The notes under the pieces: generated by a model | Database searches by the model: none | What the model was told of the DNA's origin: nothing | What the model saw: the letters and a program-made list of their open reading frames with translations, nothing else | Made by a program: the position numbers and the translations under genes | Source of the DNA: Palaemon carinicauda | Lineage: Eukaryota > Arthropoda > Malacostraca > Decapoda > Palaemonidae | Reading direction: 5' to 3' | Assembly: GCF_036898095.1 (NCBI RefSeq) | Contig: NC_090744.1 | Location: 92,259,631 to 92,323,630, forward strand | Length of the DNA: 64,000 nucleotides | Part shown: positions 21,998 to 32,012 of the stretch, one piece after another | Layout: each line of letters starts with the position of its first letter | Numbering within the stretch: the first letter of the stretch is position 1

Positions 21998-23216
21998 AGC
22001 TGTCCAAAACTAGCCTGATGTGGCCTGATCTGTGAGGGGATAGTTTCTTCAGCGTCAAGAGGACTGGCATGACCTCCAGAATATTGATGTGAAAGGTCTT
22101 GAACAGGTATGACCAGGTCCCTTGGGCTTTCCTTTGATACGAGTGACCTCCCCATCCTTCCGTCGAGGCATCCATGTGGATGGTCACCGATGGGGGAGGT
22201 GGTTGTAAGGGAACGGTCCTCGTTAGGCTCTTGACTTTCGATCACAGCTTGAGAAGTGATCGTAGTAAGGTTGGTACCGGTCTTTGTAGATCTCTTCGAG
22301 CGTTTGACGCGTATCTTCTCCAGACTCCTGACGCATCTTTCAGCTGTGCTCTTAGCACTGGGTCTGTTACTGCTGCAAACTGGAGAGAGCCCAGTACTCT
22401 TTCCTGTAGGCGCCTTGAGATCCTGTCGGATTTCAGTAGTCTCTTGACCGACCCTGTGATCTCTCTCCTGTTCTTTGGTGGAATGGAGAGGCGGTGTGAC
22501 TTCAAGTTCCAATGGATTCCCAGCCATTGAAACTCCTGAGCTGGAGAGAGGCGAGACTTCTTGAAGTTGATCTTGAATCCCAGATGTTCCAGGAACTGGA
22601 TCACTTTCTTGGATCCTTGCAGACAAGCAATCTTGGATGCTGCCCACACCAGCCAGTCGTCCAGGTACGCTGCCACGTGAACGTCTTCTAAGTGTAGTTG
22701 TTGTACGACTGCGTCCGCAAGTTTTTTGAAGATCCTTGGTGCTATGTTTAGTCCGAAGGGCATGGCTCTGAAGACATACTTTGTCTTCTGTAACTTGAAG
22801 GAGGAGAGGGGGCAGCTGACTGGTAGGTGCCAGTAAGCCTCTGCCAGGTCTATTGAGACTGTGTACGCCCCTTTTGGTAACAGGGTCCTTATGTGTTGAA
22901 GGGTTAACATCCTGAACTTGTTCTCGATGAACTTGTTGAGTGACGACAAGTCCAGAATGACTCTGAGTTTGTCCGAGTCCTTCTTGGGAACACAAAACAG
23001 CCTTCCCTGGAATTTGATGGACTTTGCTTTCCTTATAACCTTTTTGCTCAAGAGTTCTAAAGTATATTCTTCCAGTAAGGGGGTGGAGTGTTGGAAGAAT
23101 TGAGGAAATGAAGGTGGAGATGTGTTCCATTTCCATCCTAGTCCATTTTTGATTAGGCTGTGGGCCCAGGGATCAAAAGTCCAACGATCTCGAAAGTGTT
23201 GAAGTCTCCCTCCTAC
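21998..23216 (-). pseudogene. DIRS-like RT-RNase H, copy 2 (one nonsense codon, 3' truncated)
   Basis: From GGRLQHFRDRWTFDPWAHSL (about 23214) the frame runs through FCVPKKDSDKLRVILDLSSL, SIDLAEAYWHLPV (motif A), FRAMPFGLNIAPRIF, AAYLDDWLVWA (active site, about 22660), FLEHLGFKINFKKS and WLGIHWNLKSHRLSI to LLRSLLKL. A single TGA (22242-22240) interrupts it, and the same frame continues into the RNase H domain with TIHMDASTEGWGGH, where the catalytic Asp is visible. The frame is lost at LVLDS where the terminal repeat begins (about 21998). The rest of RNase H and any tyrosine recombinase or methyltransferase are absent. It overlaps the gag frame at the 5' end, as in copy 1. Better preserved than copy 1. 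Confidence 0.85.
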
Positions 23217-23229
23217 CTGAAGCATCTCA

Positions 23230-24290
23230 TTACTTAGGTGGTCCGGAGGGCTTGCCACCTTGACCGCGCCCTCCCTTGCCTCGGGAAAGGTGTCTTGAGG
23301 AGCCCCGTCGAGAACCTCTTCCTTTCGGACGAAAGGTAGTAGTTTGCCTCTCAAACCCTGGGTTAAAAGCTGGTGACTGGGCAACCAGCTGTTGAGGCAC
23401 CACTTGGAAGATGGTCTGTGGTTGAGCAACCACATGTTGCTGACGAGGCCGAGAAGGTAGTCTTGGGTTCTTTGACTTCCGCTTTGGTTGGGGACCCACA
23501 TCCGGGGAAGACTTCCTCTTTGAATAGATGCCCCACTTCTGGATAAGGTTCCTATTCTCCGTGCTGGCTTTCTCAACTACCTCTTTGACCGCTTCTTTCG
23601 GGAAGAGGTCCTTACCCCAGATGTTGGAAGAAATCAACTTCCTGGGTTCGTGTTTCATTGTCGCGGCAGCAAACACGAATTCCCTACAGGCTCTCCTAGC
23701 CTTCATGAAGGCGTACAGGTCCTTTACTAAGATGGCCATATGCATCTTGGCCAGGACCGTGAGCATGTCTGGAGTGCTGTTGTGGCCTGCACACATCTCT
23801 ATGCAGTTCTGGAGGGACAGGGAGGCGGCAAGCCTCTCTTTTGTCTCTTGCTCCCTTTGCAAGAGAAAGTCCGACAGCTTAGGGAGGTTCTTGCTGAGCT
23901 GCTGTCCCACGATATCGGCATCTAGCTTTCCTACTGAGAAGGTTAGGTGGACCTCCTTCCATTCCTTCTCATCCTTGGGCAGGGCTAACAACAGAGGCCT
24001 ACACTCCTCTAGTATAGGGCATGGTTTGCCTGCCTTAACTGCCTTGGCAACAGTCTGGAACGCCTTCGATGTAAAAGGGAAGGCTGTTGAAGCAGGAGCA
24101 AGAAAGGTAGGGTGTTTCTTGCTCAATGCAATAACTCGTGAGTTGGTATAACCCGCCTTCTTCAGGCTGCTTGTCAAAAGAGCCTGTGCCTTGTCGTGGT
24201 CGAAAACCATGACCTCCTTCGGTTCCGTCTCCTCTTTGGACGCTGGCTCATACTTCAGTCGAATGAAGCAGTCAGGGTAAGTGTTAAAGC
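23230..24290 (-). CDS. gag-like protein of DIRS-like retrotransposon, copy 2, 5'-truncated
   Basis: The open frame extends to 24474, but only the part downstream of about 24290 (from YPDCFIRLKYEPASKEETEP) matches the gag of copy 1. The first ~60 codons are unrelated flanking sequence, so the element is 5'-truncated or rearranged there. Shared blocks with copy 1 include HLTFSVGKLDADI, KLSDFLL, KDLYAFMKARRACREFVF, SSNIWGKDLFP and KRKSSPD.GPQPKRK. The C-terminus is R/G/S-rich and basic (last ~50 residues), as in copy 1. Copies 1 and 2 differ by many substitutions, so they are not recent duplicates of each other. Confidence 0.75.
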
Positions 24291-25082
24291 TCAGCCAGAG
24301 TTTTCTATAAACATTATGCGAAGCAAGTGCACGCATTGAAACATTTTGTGGTGGCGGCAGGTAGTGTGGTGAAACCTGTCGTCTAGTGCTGCGATGAACA
24401 GTGAATTGATTGGGAGTTTCAATTCGGGTGAAAAGGTGTTGACACCTTCCAGTACCTTTTTTATTAAGTGTCACCCTGGTGACACTAGGACTGTTCTTTT
24501 TAGGTGCAGAATTATACCAATGACATCAGTGCCATGTGTAAACATGTATGCAGTGTTTATAGTTATCCAACATTTACAGTAAAATTATCTTAATAATTTT
24601 GAGAGGCAACTAATTTTTCTTCCCTTTCAGGTAGAAAATATTTTTATTTGTTATATGTTGAATATATAATTCTATTAGAAATTTTAATACACCTACACTT
24701 ACATTTTATTATCTATTCAATAAAATGTAGAAAGTGTATTTGCGTCTTATTTCGCCCAAATCTAGCTAAATATACTTAGCCGGAGTTTTTTACTTATTTT
24801 CTTAAGTAAAGTTCATACTTAAGGTACTTAAATATATGAACAAAAAGATCTAAATGATATTTATATTTGTTTCTATATGAATACAAACCTTGTGCTTCTA
24901 CTGTCTAGTACGACATTCCCCTGTAGGGGGCAGGAATCCCGAACGTTGTTTCATGCTTAGTGGTGATGACATATAATGGTATTGTCATATATTGCAGTGG
25001 TCTGGATGACCATATAGAAGCTGACCCAATGTTGAGGCACTTATACAAACCCACAGATACAGTACTTTCAAGTAATTCTCTG
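24291..25082. other. unassigned DNA upstream of DIRS-like copy 2
   Basis: No supported gene. Contains a small inverted repeat GTGTCACCCTGGTGACAC (24468-24485). The last part (24900-25082) joins directly into a terminal-repeat palindrome and may be a second variant of that repeat. Confidence 0.4.
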
Positions 25083-25190
25083 GTAAACTTCCACCAGGAG
25101 GACATGGCTTGAGCCCAAAAAACGGATTTTGAAGCAAAGCAAAAAATCTATTTTTGGGTGAGATGGCCATGTCGTCCTGATGGACCCACC
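25083..25190. repeat. DIRS-associated palindromic junction
   Basis: CACCAGGAGGACATGGCTTG followed by the linker GGATTTTGAAGCAAAGC and then GGCCATGTCGTCCTGATGG. The outer ends of two terminal repeats face each other around the linker. The same linker occurs near 20933-20953 (reverse) and 21617-21640. Confidence 0.7.
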
Positions 25191-25235
25191 CTCCTTTGTA
25201 AGAAAAGTATTATATAACAATCCCCTCCCGAAACT

Positions 25236-25590
25236 ACTCTATCTGTAGCACCATGCTTAGTTGCTACAAGGAATGAGCGGCCATTTTGAGCCCTGTAATA
25301 GCAGGGGAAAAAGGGTAATCTTGATAACGGCTCCCCTTCAATTTCGCCATTCTTCCCCCTCAGAGTGAAAACTCTATTCAGGGTGAAGATCGCCATGTTT
25401 CGTATCAAGATATACGTCCCCCTGATATCATGCTATATCCTTAAGAAAAATTTTAAGGATACTCGCGTCAGGAAATAAAATTCTGGAGACCAATGGTCAA
25501 TTCTCTGGGAGTATCACCGTAGCCAAATATTCCTTAGAAAGCTGCCAATAGGAAGCTTCCATCAGGACGACATGGCTTGAGCCCAAAGAG
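25236..25590 (-). repeat. terminal repeat at the 5' side of DIRS-like copy 2
   Basis: Reverse complement of 21617-21996. Includes GTAGCACCATGCTTAG, CTACAAGGAATGAGCGG, GGCTCCCCTTCAATTTCGCC, GGACGACATGGCTTGAGCCC. Confidence 0.7.
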
Positions 25591-25873
25591 AACTCTAGAT
25601 GGAAGATTAAGCCAGTTTTATCTTTAGCAGATAAAAGCCTCAAAGGGAATAAAAAAAAGCATTAAATATATTAGAAAAAACGTTAAAAAAAAAGCTTTTA
25701 TAACTTGGGTTTTTAAGATTCAACTACACTGCTACAGGTTAAATCTTAGCTTTTAACTGGAGAAAAGCTACGAAATTATATCGAAAAATCGTTTATAGAA
25801 ATAAATCTATTAACGCTAAGCGTGCTTGGCAAAGAAACAAATTTAGAACTTTTAAACGGTTTGGCTGTGAGCT

Positions 25874-25879
<6 letters not shown>

Positions 25880-25920
<41 letters not shown>

Positions 25921-26103
25921 CGGGTAGGATTGAGGGGCCCTTCTGCTTGTGAGACCTCGGGGGAGGTAGTAGGCTGGTAACAGCTCGCGAGAAATGAAGG
26001 GTTTGGTGATGAGGTGGTGATGCGTTGGCGTTGGTGATGAGGTGGTGATGACCGTGGTGGTGATGAACCGTGAAACCTAAGAGAGAGAGAGAGAGAGAGA
26101 GAG
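25880..26103. repeat. two (GA)n runs flanking a GGTGATGA-rich patch
   Basis: GA runs at about 25875-25916 and 26080-26103. Between them GGTGATGAGGTGGTGATG-type units occur several times (26005-26065). The minus frame is an artefact. Confidence 0.85.
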
Positions 26104-26814
26104 TTGAAGCCGGAGTCAGTTACTCGTACTCCCTGGGAGGAGAGACTAGTCCACTTGGAGGTTTTACCTCGAAGTGAAAAGATATTGTACACATAGTTTT
26201 ATTAGGTTTATTTCCTATTATTTTACTTGCTTACAGAAATAATGTATTTACAGTCTTGTTAAGCTCTATTTCCTGTACTTCAGTTTGATATATAGATAAT
26301 GTATATACAGTTTTAAAAGCTTTATTTCCTGCATTTTCTTCGTTGTAGATCTAAACTCACATTGCTGTTCTTGTCCAATTCATGAACATAGACTAAAGCA
26401 TGTTGCAAGAAATATTTCATTTTATATTATATATAATTTACGATTTTATGATAGTTGTTACAATTAGAATTTGCTATTAACTAATAATGACAGCCATATT
26501 AATCATAACCTATAGACAGTTATATAACATACTTAGCAATCTAGAAAGAGACATCATTTCCAACCCGGAACCCCACATTATAAACCACCAGTGTCTGTAG
26601 GCTGTGATTGAGAGTGAATTATTAATAATAATAATAAGGAAGAATTTTAGAAATACTTCCTGTAGCCTTAGTTTTCTTGCTTGAGGATACAGTATTCTAT
26701 AATTTTTTTTTCTTTTTTGAAGTTTGTATAGTTTACGAGTAAAAGGTCTATTTAAGTGTTGTTACTGTTCTTCAAATATTCTATTTCAATGTTCATTACT
26801 TCGCTTGTAGTTTG
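26104..26814. other. intergenic, nothing recognised
   Basis: AT-rich; a short (AATAAT)n patch near 26622-26637. No supported gene. Confidence 0.45.
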
Positions 26815-26930
26815 TTTATTTCCTTATTTCCTTTCCTACAGGGCTATTTTTCCCTGTTGGAGACCCTGGGCTAATAGCATCCTGCTTTTCAAACTAGGGT
26901 TGTAGCTTGGATGATGATAATATTAACATT
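26815..26930 (+). repeat. SINE-like dispersed repeat, 3' part
   Basis: TTTCCTTTCCTACAGGGC, TTTCCCTGTTGGAGACCCTG, CTAATAGCATCCTGCTTTTC and ACTAGGGTTGTAGCTT, ending in a degraded (GATGATAAT) tail. Confidence 0.75.
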
Positions 26931-27004
26931 GCTCAGAAATGTCACATCATTTCTAACGCTTAATTCATTTCTAATGAATACCACCAGCATTTTCCTCTGC
27001 TTCA

Positions 27005-27112
27005 ACATCTTTTGGGTAGTGCCATAGCCTCTGTACCATGGTCTTCAACTGTCTTGGGTTGGAGTTCTCTTGGTTGAGGGTACACTCGGACACACTATTC
27101 TATCTTATTTCT
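27005..27112 (+). repeat. SINE-like dispersed repeat, internal fragment
   Basis: GGGTAGTGCCATAGCCTCTG, TACCATGGTCTTC, CTGTCTTGGGTTGGAGTTC and GAGGGTACACTCGG match the middle of the element at 34867-34960. Truncated at 27112 against a LINE 3' fragment. Confidence 0.75.
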
Positions 27113-27310
27113 CTTCCTCCCACGCCTATGGACGCAAAGGGCCTCAGTTATATTTCGCCAGTCGCTTCTATCTCGACCTTTTAAATCAATACTTCTCCAT
27201 TCGTCATTTCCTACTTCACGCTTCATAGTCCTTAGCCATGTAGGTCTAGGTCTCCCAACTTTTCTAGTGCCTTGAGGAGCCCAGTTGAATTTCTGGCGAA
27301 CTAATTAGGC
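27113..27310 (-). pseudogene. LINE 3'-end fragment
   Basis: Minus-strand reading gives a decayed FNWAPQGTRKVGRPRPTWLR-type tail, followed by TMK-EVGNDEW and DWRNITEAL. It is the same C-terminal block as at 9003-9200 and 35757-35985. Only the last ~65 codons are present. Confidence 0.7.
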
Positions 27311-27699
27311 ATATTGCATAAGATTTCATAATTCTGACCATCCTTTACATTCAGATCTTCCCAGACAGTACCACCCTGTTCGTAGCACAAGGTAAGCTGT
27401 TAAATCTAATAGACTGACCTTCTCCATCATGAGGCTAAATATTACACAATATTCTAGAAGAGCTATTCCAGCTGTGACCAAGTTTTGGAATGATCTTCCT
27501 AATCAGGTAGTTGAATCGGTGTAACATCAAAAGTTCAAAACTTGCAGCGAATATATTCATGTTGAACAGACTGACATAAATCTCTTTTAACGTTTTATTT
27601 ATGAAAGATCTACTTAATATTTTACTGTTCTTAAAATATTTTATTTCCATTGTTCATTCCCTGTTGGAGCCTTTGCCGTCAGCCGATATAGATTAATGT

Positions 27700-27745
27700 G
27701 TGTGTGCGCGCGCGTATGTGTGTGTATGTGTGTGTGTGTGTTTTT
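27700..27745. repeat. (TG)n microsatellite
   Basis: TGTGTGCGCGCG then TGTGTATGTGTG run. Confidence 0.9.
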
Positions 27746-27879
27746 GCATTGGTTGACGTCACCGTAGGCCCAGTCCCTGTCAGTGCACATCACACGCAGT
27801 CCTGTAAGTTCTTTTGCAGCGTCTTTTAGCCTTCAACTAAACTCATTTACTTATTATCCTATTTCCCGCTTTAACAACA

Positions 27880-27898
27880 ACATTAATATTATTATTAA

Positions 27899-27965
<67 letters not shown>

Positions 27966-28320
27966 TGCTAAGCCACAACCCTAGTTGGAAAAGCAGGATG
28001 CTATAAAACTACGGGCTCCAACGGGCAAAATAGCTCAGCGAGGAAAGGAAACAAGGAATAGTAAGATATTCTAAAAACAGTTACATCAAAATAAATATTT
28101 CTCATATAAACTATAAAAGCTTTAAGAAAACCAGAGGAAGAGAAATAGTGTAGAATAGTGTGCCCAAGTGTATACTCAAGCAAGAGAACTCAAGTAGAAG
28201 ACCATGGTACAGATGCTATGGCACTACCCAAGACTAGAGAACAACGGTTTGATTTTGGAGTTTCCTTTCCCTAGAAGAGCTGCTTACCATAGCTTAAGAG
28301 ACTCTTCTACATGTAAGAAA
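27880..28320 (-). repeat. SINE-like dispersed repeat, longer copy with (TTA)n tail
   Basis: (TTA)n at 27884-27965, then CACAACCCTAGTTGG, GGATGCTATAAA, CGGGCTCCAACGGGC, the A-rich middle, CTCAAGTAGAAGACCATGG, ATGCTATGGCACTACCCAAG, GAGAACAACGGTTTGATTTT, and CTTACCATAGCTTAAGAGAC up to about 28320. It carries an internal part that the 34591-35130 copy lacks. Confidence 0.8.
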
Positions 28321-28321
28321 A

Positions 28322-28545
28322 AGAAATAGACATGGGCAGGACATATAATGAGAATGACAGATAATAGATGGACATTAAGAATAACAGAATGGGTCCCTAG
28401 AGATTGCAAACGAAGCAAGGGAAGGAAGAGAAGATGATGGATTGACGAACTAAGAAAGTTTGGGGGTATAGACAGCTATAGAAAGACCATAAGTAGATGC
28501 AAATGGAAGGACATGTCCGAGGCCTTTGTTCTGCAGTTGATGAGC
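28322..28545 (+). pseudogene. LINE C-terminal fragment, left arm of an inverted pair
   Basis: Reading gives KKWTWAGHIMRM-like, TDNRWTLRITEWVPRDCKRS, GRKRRWWIDELRKFGG and CKWKDMSEAFVLQ. These are the tail residues of a LINE ORF2 of a second family, distinct from the one ending TWLRTMK. Confidence 0.7.
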
Positions 28546-28555
28546 AACGGTTTCA

Positions 28556-28785
28556 GAGACGGACATGTCCTTCCATTCGAGTCTGTTTATGGTATTTCTA
28601 TGCCAGTCCGCACCCGCAAACTTTCTTAGTTCGTAGTTCGTCAATCCATCATCTTCTCTTCCTTTCCTTGCTTCTTTTGTAATCTCTAGGGACCCATTCT
28701 GTTATTCTCAATGTCCATCTATTATCTGTCATTCTCATTATATGTCCTGCCCATGTCCATTTCTTTTCCTTCCATTTAGTTAAAA
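28556..28785 (-). pseudogene. LINE C-terminal fragment, right arm of the inverted pair
   Basis: Reverse complement of 28322-28530 with a few percent differences and a ~35-bp spacer (GGACATGTCCTTCCATT and GTCAATCCATCATCTTCTCT are the mirrored landmarks). Together they form a ~200-bp-arm hairpin. Confidence 0.8.
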
Positions 28786-28792
28786 GATTCTT

Positions 28793-28930
28793 CCAGTCTC
28801 CGTGAATGCATCTCTACGGAAAGGGAAGACCCTTCCAGTCTCCGTGAATGCATCTCTACGGAAAGGGAAGACCCTTCCAGTCTCCGTGAATGCATCTCTA
28901 CGGAAAGGGAAGACCCTTCCAGTCTCCGTC
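28793..28930. repeat. 42-bp tandem repeat, ~3.3 copies
   Basis: Unit containing TTCCAGTCTCCGTGAATGCA, TCTCTACGG and AAAGGGAAGACCC repeated without mismatch three times, then a partial unit ending GTCTCCGTCAATAATGCA. Confidence 0.95.
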
Positions 28931-29159
28931 AATAATGCATATCTCATTTCTTAGATTTGCTCTCGTATCCATGTTGCTCTTTTTCTGTGTCTTATTGTTA
29001 TTCCCATCTTTATTCTTTCCATAGCTCTCTGAGTTGTAACTGAGAGTAGAGGTCCCCTTTTTGTTTTGTTTCATTTGATGATGTCGGGTACCCCCCAAAA
29101 TTGGGGGAAGTGCCTTGGTATATGTATGTATGTTATGATGATAAAGACCAAGTGTCTGG

Positions 29160-29221
29160 GGTATATATATATATATATATATATAAATGTATGTATAATA
29201 TATATATATATATATGTAATG

Positions 29222-29254
<33 letters not shown>

Positions 29255-29298
29255 AATATATGTACATAATATATATGCATATATAAATATATGTAAAT

Positions 29299-29336
<38 letters not shown>
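29160..29336. repeat. (AT)n microsatellite abutting the Penelope-like element
   Basis: TATATA/TGTATA tracts ending at the element's 3' terminus. Confidence 0.95.
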
Positions 29337-29341
<5 letters not shown>

Positions 29342-29572
29342 ACCCACAATGTATGAAAAATAGAAATTTATTTAGCTTTCGAAGGGACCCTCTCCCTTCC
29401 TCTTCAGAATACAAATGGTTACAATTTTTTTTTTTTTGAAAAAGAGGTACAGAAAAGTTCTTAAGAGATAAAAAGCCCGTTACAGTCTTAGCGAATATTA
29501 ACAGCATTTCACGGTGGTTTGTTTACATCTTTTAACAATTCATTAACAATAGTTACATTGTTTTTTACAATA
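29337..29572 (-). repeat. terminal repeat (pLTR) of Penelope-like element, downstream copy
   Basis: Same sequence as 32015-32250 in the same orientation: AATAACCCACAATGTATG, TTTAGCTTTCGAAGGGACC, CTCTTCAGAATACAAATGG, GGTGGTTTGTTTACATC. Copies of one element flanked by direct repeats of its own end are typical of Penelope-like elements. Contains a candidate hammerhead ribozyme. Confidence 0.85.
29341..29420 (-). ncRNA. candidate hammerhead ribozyme (pLTR copy 1)
   Basis: On the minus strand: CTGAAGA (29407-29401) fits CUGANGA; next a purine/pyrimidine stem II (GAAGGGA with TCCCTTC, one bulged G); then GAAA; then an AT-rich stem III; then TC as candidate cleavage site, followed by ATACA, which pairs with TGTAT before CTGA. 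A second stem I helix is AACC with GGTT. One bulged T lies in stem I. Penelope-like elements are known to carry hammerhead motifs in their terminal repeats, so the position fits. Bulges make it a candidate only. Confidence 0.45.
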
Positions 29573-30292
29573 TTATTTTAAAAACTGATCCAATTTAAAA
29601 TTACTTTGATATATATTAAAATTATTAGAATTCTGAATTAAAACAGCTTCAATCAGTTTCAGTCTATGTGTATCAGGCATTGATATCAATTTGTCCATAT
29701 TCTTAAAATCTATTTGGTGATTTTCCCGTGTCATATGTTTAAAAACAGCGCTATTTTCATCACCTCTTCTAATGGAATCTCTATGTTCTCTTTTTCTTCT
29801 CTCAAAATCTACTGATTCTCCTATGTAAACTTTATCACATGAACCACATGGTAGTTTATATATACATGCTTGTTTGGCAGCCTTTCCTTTCCCTGATTTT
29901 GTCAACACCTTTTTAATAGTTAAATTATTTTTATATACCCCAACTACTTTACAACTTTTTAGGCAGGTGTCAAGTAATTTGTTGTCTTGGCCTGTTTGAG
30001 GAATGATAAGAAGACACTCATCATCTTTTAGAAATGGTTCCCTTTCTTTTGCAACATAATATGTCTTCCTTGCTTTTAAATGTGCCTTTTCGATAAAACC
30101 AGAATCATAGCCATGATTTTTGAAAACCCTTTTAAGATAACTTATTTCAAATTCAAGAAATTCGTGGTCACAAACTGTATATGCCCTTAAAAGTAAGTTA
30201 GAAATAACCCCCAATTTTGTAGTTCTTGTATGGTTTGAAAATGCATGTATATAAGAATCTGAATGCGTTTCTTTTCTGTAAACCTTGAATTT
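29573..30292 (-). pseudogene. Penelope-like element copy 1: GIY-YIG endonuclease domain
   Basis: Continuation of the RT polyprotein after a one-base frameshift: the run GGTAAATCC near 30315 has one more A than GGTAATCC in copy 2. The 213-codon block 30214-29573 carries a cysteine cluster CIYKLPCGSC (residues about 117-126), the Y-I-G box in KVYIGES (129-134), basic FERRKREHRDSIRR, NSAVFKHMTRENH, and LIEA with the catalytic Glu. This is the GIY-YIG endonuclease that distinguishes canonical Penelope-like elements from other retroelements; it nicks the target for primed reverse transcription. No other lesion was seen in this domain, so one base separates it from an intact protein. Confidence 0.9.
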
Positions 30293-31778
30293 AGGACAGC
30301 CAACTTCCGGACGGATTTACCAGTGTGTCCAAGAAGGGTAATTCATTATTATTTTCTATTTCAACTTTAAATTTAATTGAAGGGTGGAGATTGTTTAAAG
30401 ACACTAAAAAGTTATCAATATCAAGAGAACACGGAACAACAGCAAAAATATCATCTACATATCTCACCCATGTAATGTCAAAATCTAAAATATCAGGTAA
30501 AAGTTCTGTTTCAAAAAATTCCATAAAAATATTGGCTAAAACAGGAGACAGAGGGGAACCCATGGGAAGACCATATATTTGAGAGAAAAACTGACCGTTA
30601 CAAGTAAAATAAGACTCAGAAACACACAATTCTATCAACTTTATAAAAATATCATTAGGTACAGGTATACTTAAATCTAATGTATCAATTTTGTTACTCA
30701 GGTACTGAAGACATTGTTGTACTGGGACTTTGGTAAATAAGGATTCAACATCAAAACTGACTAACTTTTTGTTGTGAAGATCAATATTTCTAATTCTATC
30801 AACAAAATTACAAGTATCTTTTAAATGAGAATTTGATATGGTGCCAAGACATGGGGAAAGTAATTTTGCTATCCACTTAGATACATTGTAGGTTACACAA
30901 TTACGGGTTGAAGTAATTGGCCTCATAGGTATTCCTTCCTTGTGAATCTTCGGTAATCCATACATGTGGGAAAGAGATGGTAAATAAGCCTGAAATTTCT
31001 TGCACAACTCGGGATAATCTTTCTGGAGGAGAGATTTTAACATCTTATTGTAAGTTGCCTGCCATCGTTTAAGTGGATCCGTTGTTAGTTTCTTGTATGT
31101 AGATTCGTCACTTAATAAAAGATTCATTTTTTCTGTATAAGTATTAACGTCTAGAACTACAATTTTATTACCTTTATCTGCTTTTGTGATAAGAATGTCT
31201 CTTCTTTTTTTCAGATCGTCAAGTGCTCCTAAAAGACTCTTTGGTAACTGTTTTTTAAATTGCAGATTACCTAGTATAGTTCCTAAAATAAAACCTTTAA
31301 CAGTAGATGAATCTATATCCTTGCCCTTCAATTTTAGATTATTTTCAAACTTAGCAAAATCTACAAGAAAATCAAGAATGCAGTCAGTAGATGGTAGCAG
31401 AGAAAACGAGAGACCATATCCGAGAATACATTCCTGCTCTGTAGTCAATTGAAAATCTGACAGATTAACAATATTATCCTGTAAACTATATTTAAACCAA
31501 GGGCTGTTTTTAAAAATCATTTCGAACTTATGAGACAGTTTACCTTTCATCTTATAACACTCACGTCTTGAAACTCCATGTGCATGATCAAGAAGACCAT
31601 TTAATTGCTGGGGTCCAAAAGTTGTAAAACGTTCGGTTACTTCACAAAATTCACGAATTCTTCCCCTCAACTTCTGGAAAGCTTCTTCCTTCTCTAACTG
31701 GACATCAGCAATTCTCTCTTTCAATATTTCTTCGTGAACAATCGGAAAGGGGATTATCGGTGGTTCCTTTATAAACAA
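30291..31778 (-). CDS. Penelope-like element copy 1: reverse transcriptase domain
   Basis: 495 open codons. Visible blocks: DKGNKIVVLD (201-210), SHMYGLPKIHKEG (270-282), RPITSTRNCVTYNVSKW (286-302), KKLVSFDVESLFTKVPV (337-353, motif A Asp), IYGLPMGSPLSPVLANIFME (401-420), YVDDIFAVV (440-448, active site), and ELPFLDTLV. This set is diagnostic of Penelope-like RT (telomerase-related). The N-terminal extension (residues 1-195) is also well preserved. The frame ends at 30291 because of a single-base difference from copy 2; the endonuclease continues in another frame. Upstream, a second one-base shift near 31768 separates the first ~50 codons (31926-31770). Minus strand; recent insertion. Confidence 0.92.
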   Translation of the reverse strand: MFIKEPPIIPFPIVHEEILKERIADVQLEKEEAFQKLRGRIREFCEVTERFTTFGPQQLNGLLDHAHGVSRRECYKMKGKLSHKFEMIFKNSPWFKYSLQDNIVNLSDFQLTTEQECILGYGLSFSLLPSTDCILDFLVDFAKFENNLKLKGKDIDSSTVKGFILGTILGNLQFKKQLPKSLLGALDDLKKRRDILITKADKGNKIVVLDVNTYTEKMNLLLSDESTYKKLTTDPLKRWQATYNKMLKSLLQKDYPELCKKFQAYLPSLSHMYGLPKIHKEGIPMRPITSTRNCVTYNVSKWIAKLLSPCLGTISNSHLKDTCNFVDRIRNIDLHNKKLVSFDVESLFTKVPVQQCLQYLSNKIDTLDLSIPVPNDIFIKLIELCVSESYFTCNGQFFSQIYGLPMGSPLSPVLANIFMEFFETELLPDILDFDITWVRYVDDIFAVVPCSLDIDNFLVSLNNLHPSIKFKVEIENNNELPFLDTLVNPSGSWLS

Positions 31779-31926
31779 AGGGTTTCATCGTCTTTGGGAT
31801 CACACACTCATCATAACAAGTCTTTAGGAATGAAAGTTGCACTTTTTTAACATGAGCTTTCACTAAACATTCTTTATAACGATTGTAGCTATTTCTAATC
31901 GCTGGATAGACGTGAAGGACCTCCAT
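31770..31926 (-). pseudogene. Penelope-like element copy 1: N-terminal segment
   Basis: About 50 codons from an ATG at 31926 (MEVLHVYPAIRNSYNRYKEC to VIPKTMKPFVYK), then a one-base shift into the long RT frame at FIKEPPIIPFP. The first Met and the close approach to the pLTR suggest this is the true start of the polyprotein. Confidence 0.7.
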
Positions 31927-32012
31927 TCTTGAAGAAAATCACAGGAAACAGTAGGAGATATCCGTGGGCACTGAATACATTAAAATACACAATTTTCCGT
32001 GTATCTATGATA

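Noticed and set aside
21988..23136. 382-codon minus-strand ORF overlapping DIRS copy 2
   Set aside because: Alternative frame of the RT region. The RT motifs are in the other frame, and this one shows low-complexity S/T/R composition without a recognisable domain.
30325..30582. Plus-strand ORFs at 30325, 31186 and minus ORF at 32860
   Set aside because: Antisense shadows of the Penelope RT, identical in both copies because the copies are identical.
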